Shown: positions 7,153 through 14,855 of the stretch, piece by piece
Numbering within the stretch: position 1 is the first letter of the stretch
Layout: every line of letters starts with the position of its first letter
NCBI GenBank assembly: GCA_016790515.1
Contig: JAEUOY010000051.1
Span: 1 to 38,785 of the forward strand
From: Burkholderiaceae bacterium
GTDB taxonomy: Bacteria; Pseudomonadota; Gammaproteobacteria; Burkholderiales; Burkholderiaceae_C
Length of the DNA: 38,785 nucleotides
Reading direction: 5' to 3'
Made by a program: the position numbers and the translations under genes
Notes under the pieces: model-generated
Database searches by the model: none
What the model saw: the letters and a program-made list of their open reading frames with translations, nothing else
What the model was told of the DNA's origin: nothing

Positions 7153-8569
7153 CGGTCGTTGCAGGCTGCTGCTGCCCAAGCGCGCGCCTCAGCGCCTCGA
7201 AGCAATCCGCGTCGATCGCGGTGCCTACGTTCCCGGCCATCAGCGCCAGGGTCTTGTCGACCGGCACCGCCCCGCGGTAGGGCCGCTCGGCGGTGATCGC
7301 GTCGAAGATGTCGGCAGTGGTGATGATGCGCGTCTCGAGCCTGATCTGGCGCGCGTCGAGGCCACGCGGGTAACCGCCGCCGTCCAGGCGTTCGTGGTGC
7401 GCGCCGGCGATGCGCGCCAGCGCCTCGAAGGCGTCGATGCGGCCGAGGATGGCCTCGGTGTAGGCCGCGTGACGCTGCACCGCCTGCCATTCGGCGGCGT
7501 CGAGCCGGCCCGGCTTGTCGAGCACGGCATTGCTGACGCCGAGCTTGCCGATGTCGTGCAGCAGCGCGCCGCGCCCCAGCCAGCGGCGCTGCGCGGGCGC
7601 CAGCCCCATCGTCTCGGCGATCCGGTCGGTGTAGCGCGCGACGCGCTCGCTGTGGCCGCTGGTGTAGGGGCTCTTCGCATCGACCACCTGGCCGAACGCC
7701 GCGGCGATGTCGTCGAGGTAGTCGTCGTCGAGCGGCTGGGTCTGCAGCGCCGGCTCCATCGCGAACAGCTCGCGTTCGAGGCGGTCCGAGCCGAGCCGGT
7801 GCCAGAAGCCGGCATCGCGGGCGACGACGGCGAAGGCGTCGGCCAGCGCCGGGTCGAACCAGCGGCCGCGGCGGCGCTGGACCTCGTCGATCGCCGCCTG
7901 CGGCCCGCTGGCGGTGAAGAACACGTCGACCACCTGGGCCAGCAGCGCGACGCGCGAATACAGCGGGATCGCCTCGCGCGCCAGGCCGTAGGGCTTGCCA
8001 CCGCCGTCCCAGTGTTCGTCCAGGCCGCGGATGCCCGCGGCGACGGCCTCGGAGAAGCGCAGCTGGCGGGCGATCTCGGCGCCGCGGGTGCAGCGCGTCT
8101 CCATCAGCTCGCGGGCGATCTCGCCGCCATGGCGGAAGATGTTGAGCACCGCGCGCAGGCGTGCGGACAGGCCGGCCTTCGTCCCGGTGTGGCCGATCAC
8201 GAAGTTCAGCACCTGCGGCAGGCTGTCGCCGACGCCCTTGAAGTCGCGCTTGAACTGCAGGTCGTCGGTCAGGTAGAGCTGGCAGATCCGCGCCGCGTTG
8301 CTGCTGCAGCCCAGGTCCTTCAGCAGCACTGCGTAGTACAGCTCACGCAGTTGCAGCAGCGGCAGGCCGAGGGCGCGACCGAGCTGCTGGCCGATCCAGC
8401 AGGCGCGCACGCAGTGCCCGGCCGGCTGGCCCTCGGTCAGGTCCAGCGCGTGGCTGAGCGCGCCCAGCAGTTCGGCCAGGCCCAGGCCGGGCACCGCCGC
8501 CGGCGCACCGGCCGGCGGCGGCGCGGGAGCGGGCCGCAGCGTCGGAGGCAGGCAGAGAAGATCGTCCAT
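7133..8569 (-). CDS. Tandem-HD phosphodiesterase (HD-GYP type)
   Basis: 478 residues, no signal or membrane segment, so cytoplasmic. The C-terminal half is a complete HD-GYP domain: a SGHSERVARYT helix, the HDIGKLG pair (H338, D339), a third His after 'AVQRHAAYTEAI', 'AHHERLDGGGYPRGL' (GYP at 399-401) and 'DIFDAITAERPYR'. Such domains hydrolyse cyclic di-GMP. The N-terminal half looks like a second, degenerate HD unit: the metal-binding HD is replaced by K84-D85 (LLKDLG), while an 'EHWDGGGKPYGL' relic of the GYP loop remains. Proteins of this two-HD type are known; the dead copy could be a sensor or dimer domain. It converges on and overlaps the ArsR gene by 20 bases. An 18-bp perfect palindrome lies just upstream of its start. 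Confidence 0.88.
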   Translation of the reverse strand: MDDLLCLPPTLRPAPAPPPAGAPAAVPGLGLAELLGALSHALDLTEGQPAGHCVRACWIGQQLGRALGLPLLQLRELYYAVLLKDLGCSSNAARICQLYLTDDLQFKRDFKGVGDSLPQVLNFVIGHTGTKAGLSARLRAVLNIFRHGGEIARELMETRCTRGAEIARQLRFSEAVAAGIRGLDEHWDGGGKPYGLAREAIPLYSRVALLAQVVDVFFTASGPQAAIDEVQRRRGRWFDPALADAFAVVARDAGFWHRLGSDRLERELFAMEPALQTQPLDDDYLDDIAAAFGQVVDAKSPYTSGHSERVARYTDRIAETMGLAPAQRRWLGRGALLHDIGKLGVSNAVLDKPGRLDAAEWQAVQRHAAYTEAILGRIDAFEALARIAGAHHERLDGGGYPRGLDARQIRLETRIITTADIFDAITAERPYRGAVPVDKTLALMAGNVGTAIDADCFEALRRALGQQQPATTVNPLAD

Positions 8570-8580
8570 CGCGGCTCTAT

Positions 8581-8598
8581 CGGCCGCCGCGGCGGCCG
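8581..8598. repeat. 18-bp perfect GC palindrome upstream of the HD-GYP gene
   Basis: CGGCCGCCGCGGCGGCCG is a perfect palindrome 12 bases upstream of the HD-GYP start codon and 47 bases after the rhodanese stop. There is no T-run on either side, so it is not a convincing terminator. It could form an mRNA hairpin near the ribosome site. Confidence 0.45.
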
Positions 8599-8644
8599 CT
8601 GAAGCCCCTGCGGCGCCTGACCGCCGCGCACGCCGCCGGCCCGA

Positions 8645-9025
8645 CTAGTCGAAGTTCGGCGGCTCGGGCCTGACGACGGGCTTGCCGGCCGCCACCCAGG
8701 CGTCGAAGCCGCCGGCGATCGAGACCACGTCCAGGTACCCCATCTCCTGCATCGCCACCGCCGCGAGCGCGGCACGGCCGCTGGTCTTGCAGTAGACGAC
8801 GACCTTCAGGTCGCGCGCGGTCAGCGCCGGCGTGCTGCTGAGCCTGAATTCCAGCAGGCCGCGCGAGGCGTGGATCGCCCCGGGCAGGTGCCCGCCGGCG
8901 AACTCGTCGGCCTCGCGCACGTCGATCACCACGTCGGCCCGCTGGATCGCCTGCTCGGCCTCGGCCAGCGGCACTTCGTGGACCCGGCCGCGGGCGGCGA
9001 CGACGAGATCGTGGGCAGTCTTCAT
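8645..9025 (-). CDS. Single-domain rhodanese sulfurtransferase
   Basis: 126 residues, one rhodanese domain, cytoplasmic. The fold landmarks are present: 'VVIDVREADEFAGGHLPGAIHASRG' (the CH2A-type loop) and the active-site loop YCKTSGRAALAA with catalytic C79. The six-residue loop CKTSGR fits sulfur-transfer rhodaneses rather than the longer-loop Cdc25/arsenate-type enzymes. The reaction is sulfane-sulfur transfer through a Cys-persulfide; the partner is unknown. The stop codon is TAG (complement of 8645-8647). It lies 75 bases upstream of the HD-GYP gene and 39 bases after the DUF3365 gene on the same strand, so the three may be co-transcribed. Confidence 0.9.
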   Translation of the reverse strand: MKTAHDLVVAARGRVHEVPLAEAEQAIQRADVVIDVREADEFAGGHLPGAIHASRGLLEFRLSSTPALTARDLKVVVYCKTSGRAALAAVAMQEMGYLDVVSIAGGFDAWVAAGKPVVRPEPPNFD

Positions 9026-9064
9026 GGCGGGCTTCGCTTCGGTGTTCGGGTTCGGTGACGCCGC

Positions 9065-9628
9065 TCAGGGCGCCGGCCTCTTCAAGGTGATCGCGCCGCG
9101 GATCTGGCCCGGGCTGTAGCCGACCGCGCGGTCGTCGGGATAGAGCTCGCGCAGCCTGGCGACCACCGCCGGGCTCAGCTTCTCGGGCGCGCCGTGGCAG
9201 CTCGTGCACAGCTCCTGGGTCGGCAAGGCACGGACATAGCGGTAGGTCGGCCGGCCGTCGACCGGCACGACCTCGGCGCGTTCGAGCGCCGCCGGGTTTT
9301 CGCCGGCGGCGGCCCGGCGGTCGAAGTCGACCAGCGCGGCCTTCTCCCAGTTGTCGGGCACGGCCCGGGGGTTGCGGTTGAGAAGGCTGACGCGGCGGAT
9401 CTGCCAGCCGCTCTGGGCCGACGCGGCCTGCGCCATCTGCGGCGCCTTGTCGCGGCAGACGCCGATCGCACCCTCCGGGCCGCCCTGGGCGATCGCCTCG
9501 GTCAGCACCGCCAGAAGCTTGGGCGGCACCGCCGCAGCGACGCCGCGCGCCTCGGCCACCCAGGGGTCGTCGGCAGCCAGCGCCGGCAGCGCGGCGGCCA
9601 GCAGCATCAGCCAGGGGATCACACGCAT
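9065..9628 (-). CDS. Periplasmic DUF3365 (Tll0287-like) haem-motif protein
   Basis: About 187 residues. A signal peptide MRVIPWLMLLAAALPALA precedes a mature domain with 'GAIGVCRDKAPQMAQ', 'WQIRRVSLLNRNPRAVPD' and 'YRYVRALPTQELCTSCHG'. The CTSCH is a c-type haem CxxCH motif. These blocks are those of DUF3365, a PAS-like periplasmic domain with a covalently attached haem found alone or in sensor kinases. I chose ATG 9628 because GGAG lies six bases upstream; ATGs at 9631 and 9640 are alternatives. Its role may be redox or gas sensing, inferred from the family only. It sits upstream of the rhodanese gene on the same strand. Confidence 0.82.
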   Translation of the reverse strand: MRVIPWLMLLAAALPALAADDPWVAEARGVAAAVPPKLLAVLTEAIAQGGPEGAIGVCRDKAPQMAQAASAQSGWQIRRVSLLNRNPRAVPDNWEKAALVDFDRRAAAGENPAALERAEVVPVDGRPTYRYVRALPTQELCTSCHGAPEKLSPAVVARLRELYPDDRAVGYSPGQIRGAITLKRPAP

Positions 9629-9734
9629 CATCGGCTCCATCGGGTTCACGGCCGGGCAGTGTCCCCGCTGCGCGCCGATCGGGCATTGATCGAAAGCATG
9701 CCGGCCGCCCGATCGTGCGCCACGGCGACGCGCC

Positions 9735-10547
9735 TCAAAGCCGCCGATGCGCCAGCGCCGGCAGCTGCTGCCGCACGGCGGCCAGCCGGTCGCGGTCCAG
9801 CGCACCGGCGACCACCGCCTCACCCTCGTCCTGGCAGGCCAGCCGTTCGCCCCAGGGGTCGCACAGCAGGCTGTGGCCCCAGGTGCGGCGGCCGTTCTCG
9901 TGCTGGCCGCCCTGCGCCGGCGCCAGCACGTAGCACTGGTTCTCGACCGCGCGGGCGCGCAGCAGCAGCTCCCAGTGCGCGGCGCCGGTGGTGTAGGTGA
10001 AGGCCGAGGGCACGACGACCAGGTCGCAGGGCGGGTTCATCAGCGTGCGGTACAGCTCGGGAAAGCGCAGGTCGTAGCAGACCGACAGGCCGACCCGCCA
10101 GCCGTCGACGTCGACCGCCACCGGCTCGGCGCCGGCCTGCAGCGCGCGGCCTTCGTCGTAGCGCTCGCGGCCGTTGTCGAACGCGAACAGATGGATCTTG
10201 TCGTAGCGCGCGACGCGGGTGCCGTCGGGGTTCCACACCAGGCAGCTGTTGCGCACCCGTTCAGGGTCGTCGGTGCGCAGCGGCAGCGTGCCGCCGATCA
10301 CCCACAGCCCGAGGCGGCGCGCCTCGGCCGCCAGGTGGGCCTGGATCGGGCCGTCGTCCAGCGCTTCGGCGACGGCCAGCTTGTCGCGGTCGTTGCGGCC
10401 CAACAGGCAGAAGTACTCGGGCAGCGCCACCAGCCGCACGCCGTCGGCGGCGGCCTGCGCCATCAGCCGGCTGGCGGCTGCCAGGTTGCGCGCCACGTCG
10501 GGTGTCGACACCATCTGCAGCGCGGCGATCCTCAGGGTCTGGGACAT
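9735..10547 (-). CDS. Nit2-like carbon-nitrogen hydrolase (probable deaminated-glutathione amidase)
   Basis: 270 residues of the nitrilase superfamily. The catalytic triad is complete: E44 in LPEYF, K117 in YDKIHLF, and C157 in SVCYDLRFPELYR. The YDKIHLF and RFPELYR sequences are typical of the Nit2/NitA branch, which hydrolyses the amide of deaminated glutathione, a side product of transaminases. Cytoplasmic. ATG 10547 is preceded by GGAGG; the frame stays open far upstream of this only because of high GC. It is 20 bases downstream of yhdP on the same strand. A yhdP-nitrilase-tldD order is common in Burkholderiales, but here tldD is missing from the next position. Confidence 0.9.
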   Translation of the reverse strand: MSQTLRIAALQMVSTPDVARNLAAASRLMAQAAADGVRLVALPEYFCLLGRNDRDKLAVAEALDDGPIQAHLAAEARRLGLWVIGGTLPLRTDDPERVRNSCLVWNPDGTRVARYDKIHLFAFDNGRERYDEGRALQAGAEPVAVDVDGWRVGLSVCYDLRFPELYRTLMNPPCDLVVVPSAFTYTTGAAHWELLLRARAVENQCYVLAPAQGGQHENGRRTWGHSLLCDPWGERLACQDEGEAVVAGALDRDRLAAVRQQLPALAHRRL

Positions 10548-10567
10548 CGGGGCCTCCGAATGGGGGG

Positions 10568-13500
10568 TCAGCGCGAGGCGGCGGAAGCCGCCGGCGCCGG
10601 GCCCGAGGCCGGCACCTCGGACGTCGCCGCGGCGGGCAGCGGGTCGAGCAGCTTGCGCTCGATGCGTTCGACCTGCGGGTCGGCCCAGCCGCCGGTGATG
10701 CGGAACTCGCGCGCGCTGGCCTGGCGAAGCGGCTCGCGCAGCAGCCACTGGCCGAGAAAGGCGCCGATGCCGATGGCTGGGTTGATCGCCGCGTAGGCCA
10801 GCGAGGCGCTGGCCGTGTTCAGCTCGGGCACCACGACCACCCGCAGGTCCTGGGTCTCGCGGGCGATGTCGGCGCTGCCTTCCATCAACACCAGCGCCTG
10901 CACGCCGCGCAGGCGCAGGTTCTCGGTGCTGGCGACGCCGCCGCGCACGCGGACGTCGCCGCTGATGTTGTCGAACGCGAAGCCCTGGTCGAACACGTCG
11001 CGGAAGTCCAGCAGCAGCCGCCGCGGCAGGGCCTGCAGGCTCAGCACGCCCAGCAGCCGCGCGGCGCCGGGTTCGACCTGCAGGAACTGGCCGCGCTCCA
11101 GCGCCAGACCCAGGTTGCCGCCGAGCGTGGGCAGGTCGAAACCCAGTGGCGAGCCGTCCCAGACCAGCTGGCCGGTCATCCGGCCCTTGGCGCCGCGCAC
11201 CACCTTGCCGAAGCCCAGCCGCTCGAGCAGCGCGCCGCCGTCGGCCACATCGAGGCTGAAGTCCATCGCCATGCGCCGCCGGGGCTGGCCGGCCACCGCC
11301 CGCCAGCGGCCGCTGGCGTCGAGCCGGGCGTCGGGGTTGACCAGCTGCAGCCGGTTCAGCCGCCACTCGTTGCGCGGGCCGGTCTCGTCGCCGCCGCCGC
11401 CGCGGTTGACCGCCTCGACCGCCAGCTGTCCCAGCCGGCGGCCACGCAGCTCGAAGTCGTCGATCTCGATGTCCAGCGCCGGCACCGAGGTCGGCGCACG
11501 ATCGAGCAGGCCGGCGACCGAGTCGGCCACCGTCTCGGCCTCGGCCGGCGGCAGCGACAGGCGCGCCAGCCGCGCCCTGACGCGGCCTTCGGCGCCGGCC
11601 TGGCGCGGTTCGCGGTACTCGATGCTGCCGGCCGCCTGGTCGGCCTGGACCTGGGCGCGCCAGCCTTCGTCGCCGACGGCCAGCCGCTGCAGGTCCAGCG
11701 TCAGGCCGGTGATCCGGCGCCCGGCAATCCGCAGCTCCGGGCTGCGCAGCTGCACCGACTGCGGCAGCCAGGCGCTGTCGGGGGTCGCCGGACCGGTCGC
11801 CGCGTCGGCGATCGCGGCCCAGGTCTGGCGCCAGGCATCGACGTCCAGTGCCGGCACCACCAGCAGCGCGCGGCCGCCGGCCACCGGCTCGGGCAAGGGC
11901 GCGCCCCAGGCCAGCGCGCTGCGCAGCGGCCGCGCCGGCGCAGCGCCGTTCTGCTCGACCAGCGCGGCGGCCTGCAGCGGCCCCAGCGTCAGCTGCAGGC
12001 GCTGGCGCCCCGCGGCGGCCCGGTCCTCCGGGGTGCTGGACAGGCGCAGCGGCCAGCTGGCATCCGCGGGCTTGCGCAGCGGCTCGGGCAGGTCCAGCGC
12101 GAGGCCGCTGAGCGGGCTGGTCAGCAGCCAGTCGGTGGTCGGCTGCAGCCCGGCCGAGCGGCCCCATTGCAGCCGGTAGCTCGTCTGGCCCGACAACCGC
12201 GCGGCCAGCCGCGCCGACGGCCCCGCCGCGGCCAGCCGACGCAGGCCGTCGGCGCTGGCGTTGCCGGCGACCGTGAAGCGCAGGCTGCCGTCGGCCTGGG
12301 TGCCGCCGTCGACCTGCAGCTCGCCACCCAGCGCCTGGCCGCGCAGCGCGCTCAGCTGAACGCCCTTGTGGGTGGCGTCGATGCGGCCGCGCGCGCCGGC
12401 CAGCAGCGGCAGGTCGGGGCGCAGCCGCAGGTCGTTGCCCGGCAACTGCACGCCGGCCTGCACGACGCTGTCGGCCAGGCGGGCCAGCGGCAGGTTCAGT
12501 GCCAGCTTCAGCTCGGCCGTGCCGCTGGCGCTGGCGCCTTCGGCCAGCCCGCCGGTCCAGTCGTTCAGCGGCGTGCTGCGCAGGTAGCGCAGCAGGTCGG
12601 CCGCCGGGCCGCGCGCCTGGCCGTCGATCTCGAGCACCGAATGCTCCGACAGCTCGCGGATGCGGCCCTTGACCTCGCTCAGATCGACGCCCCACAGCCG
12701 CCCGCGCAGCTGCTGGAACGACATCGAGTTGCGCTCGAACACCAGGTTGCCGTGGACCGCCGAGAAGGCCGGCCAGGGCGACTCCCAGCCCGGCTCGGAC
12801 GGCACCGGCGCCAGCGTCACGTCCTGCAGCCGGCCGGCGACGCGGAATTCGCCGTCGCGCCTGTTGACGTAGGGGAAATCCCAGAGATCGCCCTGGACGC
12901 GGAAGTTCACGTCGTGCAGCGTGCCCGAGCGCACCGCGCCCTGGACCCAGCCGCGCACGTCGGCGGCGATGCCCAGCGGCAGGTAGCGCGCGATCCGCGG
13001 CGCCTGCGCCTCGACCAGGCTGCCGTCGAGCGTCAGGATGCCCGGGTAGCGACCGCCCTTGCCGAAGCCGCTGCCGGCGCCGGTGCGCCAGGTGGCGGCG
13101 AGCGAGCCGCGGGCGTCGGCGTTGTCGAAGCGGGCGTCGACGACCTTCAGCTCGACCTGCTGCTCGACCTGCTGCTGCGCCGGGGCGATGCGCCACTGCA
13201 GCCGGGCGGCGAACCTCGACAGCGGCAGCACCGCCTCGGCGAACACGCCGGGCAGCTCGATCGCGCCGTCGGCCAGCGACAGGTCGGCACGGCCGCCGGC
13301 CTCGGTGGCGCTGAACTGCAGGTCGGCGCCGTGCCAGCCGGGGCGGCCGATGCCGCCGGGCTCGGGCGACGGCGCCGCGGCGATCGCCAGGCCGACGATG
13401 CGGGCGCTGGCGCTGTAGTGCTGCGGCGCGTCCAGCGGGCCGTCCCAGCGGGCTTTCAGCGCATGCACGGTGCCCTCGGGGTTCAGCCGCGCCAGCAGCG

Positions 13501-14731
13501 CATGCAGTCCGGCGCCGATCGGCAGCCGCTCGCCGAGATCGGCCAGCGTGGCCAGGTCGAGCCGGTCGGCGCTGAACTCGCCCGCGGTCACCGGCGCGGC
13601 GTTCGGCGCCGAAGCGGCGCCGGGCGACATCGTTTGCGCCTGGCGCCACTGCAGCGCCAGCCGGCTGGGCGCCCAGTCCAGCCCGTCGGCAGTCGCGAAG
13701 GCCAGCCGCTCGACCGTCAGCGTCACGCCCTCGGCACGCCGTTCGGCGACGAAGCGGCCGCCCAGCTCGGTCAGCTCCACCGGCTCCAGCCCGGCGGCGA
13801 GCCGCACCGAGACCTTGCGCAACGCGGCGTCCAGCGTCAGCGCCAGCGGCTGGCCGCGGTCCCAGTCGACCCAGGCACGCAGCGCCGCCTCGCCGCTGTG
13901 CAGGTCGACCGGCAGGTCGACATGGCGGCGCAGCTGCGACACGTCGGCGCGCGGCAGCTCCGCGTACAGCGTGCCCTTCCAGCGCTGCCAGCCGCCGGCG
14001 CGCGACAGCAGCGCGCCGCGCGCCTGGGCGGTGATCGTGAAGCGGCTGCCCCAGTCGGGCGGCGGCGTCGCGTCCAGCCGCAGCTCGTGGCGGCGGCCCT
14101 GGTTGCGCACCAGCAGCAGCACGTCGTCGAGCTGCAGCGGCGGCGCCGCGCGCTGCTCGTCGACCCAGCGCAGCGTGCCGCCGCGGATCAGGAACTCATG
14201 CTGCTCGAAGAACCAGTCAGCCGCGGCGCTGGCGTCCATGCCCGGCGCGGCGCTGGCCATGTCGAGCCCGGCGACGATCCAGCGGCCCTGCGCATCGCGC
14301 CGCACCTCGAGCTGCGCACCCTCGATCAGCAGCTGGGCGAAGCGCAGCCGCAGCGCCAGCAGCGAGGGCACCGACAGCGCCGCCGACACCTGCGGCAGGT
14401 GCAGCGCCTGGCGCCCGAGCGGGTCGCGCAGCACCACGTCGCGCAGCGTGAACGCGGGCACCCAGCCGGTGCTGCGCACTTCGATCCGGCCGATGCCGAC
14501 CGGATGCCCCAGTGCGCGTGCGGCCTGTGCCTCGACGGCCGGACGCCAATCGTCCAGACGCGGCAGAATCCACCAGTGCAGGGTCAGCCAGGCCAGCAGG
14601 GCCAGGCACCATGCCGCCAACACGAGCCCCAGGGTGATGCGCCAGGCCAGCCGCCAGGTCCGCCGCCCGGGAGAACGGTCGCCCCGCCCAGCCGGATGGC
14701 GCACCGCAGCGACGAACGACGAGAGAGGCAT
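10568..14731 (-). CDS. yhdP: YhdP-family AsmA-like lipid-transport protein
   Basis: About 1387 residues, slightly longer than E. coli YhdP (about 1266). A basic N-terminus and a single membrane anchor (about residues 30-53, LGLVLAAWCLALLAWLTLHW) precede a very long, beta-rich periplasmic region with repeated 'G..L....L.LD' strands and an AsmA-type C-terminal section. YhdP proteins bridge inner and outer membrane and move phospholipids outward. I chose ATG 14731 because it sits just before the anchor; a longer upstream frame adds only a low-complexity Pro/Gly stretch. It is divergent from glnE (124-base gap) and followed 20 bases later by the nit2-type gene, the usual Burkholderiales arrangement. 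Confidence 0.88.
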   Translation of the reverse strand: MPLSSFVAAVRHPAGRGDRSPGRRTWRLAWRITLGLVLAAWCLALLAWLTLHWWILPRLDDWRPAVEAQAARALGHPVGIGRIEVRSTGWVPAFTLRDVVLRDPLGRQALHLPQVSAALSVPSLLALRLRFAQLLIEGAQLEVRRDAQGRWIVAGLDMASAAPGMDASAAADWFFEQHEFLIRGGTLRWVDEQRAAPPLQLDDVLLLVRNQGRRHELRLDATPPPDWGSRFTITAQARGALLSRAGGWQRWKGTLYAELPRADVSQLRRHVDLPVDLHSGEAALRAWVDWDRGQPLALTLDAALRKVSVRLAAGLEPVELTELGGRFVAERRAEGVTLTVERLAFATADGLDWAPSRLALQWRQAQTMSPGAASAPNAAPVTAGEFSADRLDLATLADLGERLPIGAGLHALLARLNPEGTVHALKARWDGPLDAPQHYSASARIVGLAIAAAPSPEPGGIGRPGWHGADLQFSATEAGGRADLSLADGAIELPGVFAEAVLPLSRFAARLQWRIAPAQQQVEQQVELKVVDARFDNADARGSLAATWRTGAGSGFGKGGRYPGILTLDGSLVEAQAPRIARYLPLGIAADVRGWVQGAVRSGTLHDVNFRVQGDLWDFPYVNRRDGEFRVAGRLQDVTLAPVPSEPGWESPWPAFSAVHGNLVFERNSMSFQQLRGRLWGVDLSEVKGRIRELSEHSVLEIDGQARGPAADLLRYLRSTPLNDWTGGLAEGASASGTAELKLALNLPLARLADSVVQAGVQLPGNDLRLRPDLPLLAGARGRIDATHKGVQLSALRGQALGGELQVDGGTQADGSLRFTVAGNASADGLRRLAAAGPSARLAARLSGQTSYRLQWGRSAGLQPTTDWLLTSPLSGLALDLPEPLRKPADASWPLRLSSTPEDRAAAGRQRLQLTLGPLQAAALVEQNGAAPARPLRSALAWGAPLPEPVAGGRALLVVPALDVDAWRQTWAAIADAATGPATPDSAWLPQSVQLRSPELRIAGRRITGLTLDLQRLAVGDEGWRAQVQADQAAGSIEYREPRQAGAEGRVRARLARLSLPPAEAETVADSVAGLLDRAPTSVPALDIEIDDFELRGRRLGQLAVEAVNRGGGGDETGPRNEWRLNRLQLVNPDARLDASGRWRAVAGQPRRRMAMDFSLDVADGGALLERLGFGKVVRGAKGRMTGQLVWDGSPLGFDLPTLGGNLGLALERGQFLQVEPGAARLLGVLSLQALPRRLLLDFRDVFDQGFAFDNISGDVRVRGGVASTENLRLRGVQALVLMEGSADIARETQDLRVVVVPELNTASASLAYAAINPAIGIGAFLGQWLLREPLRQASAREFRITGGWADPQVERIERKLLDPLPAAATSEVPASGPAPAASAASR

Positions 14732-14855
14732 GGATGAGGAGCAAGCACCGGCGCGCAGCGGGGGATCGGGGCCGGCACCAGCCCCTGCAGGCGGCCCCCA
14801 TCGGCCGCCGGGGCCGGGGCCGCGGGTCAATCTAGCACAGAGCCTCGCGCGCACC

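Noticed and set aside
10548-13649. Long minus-strand frame extending the nit2-type gene upstream into yhdP
   Set aside because: The extension is Arg/Gly/Ala-rich, overlaps yhdP in another frame and has no family resemblance; the true start has GGAGG at ATG 10547.
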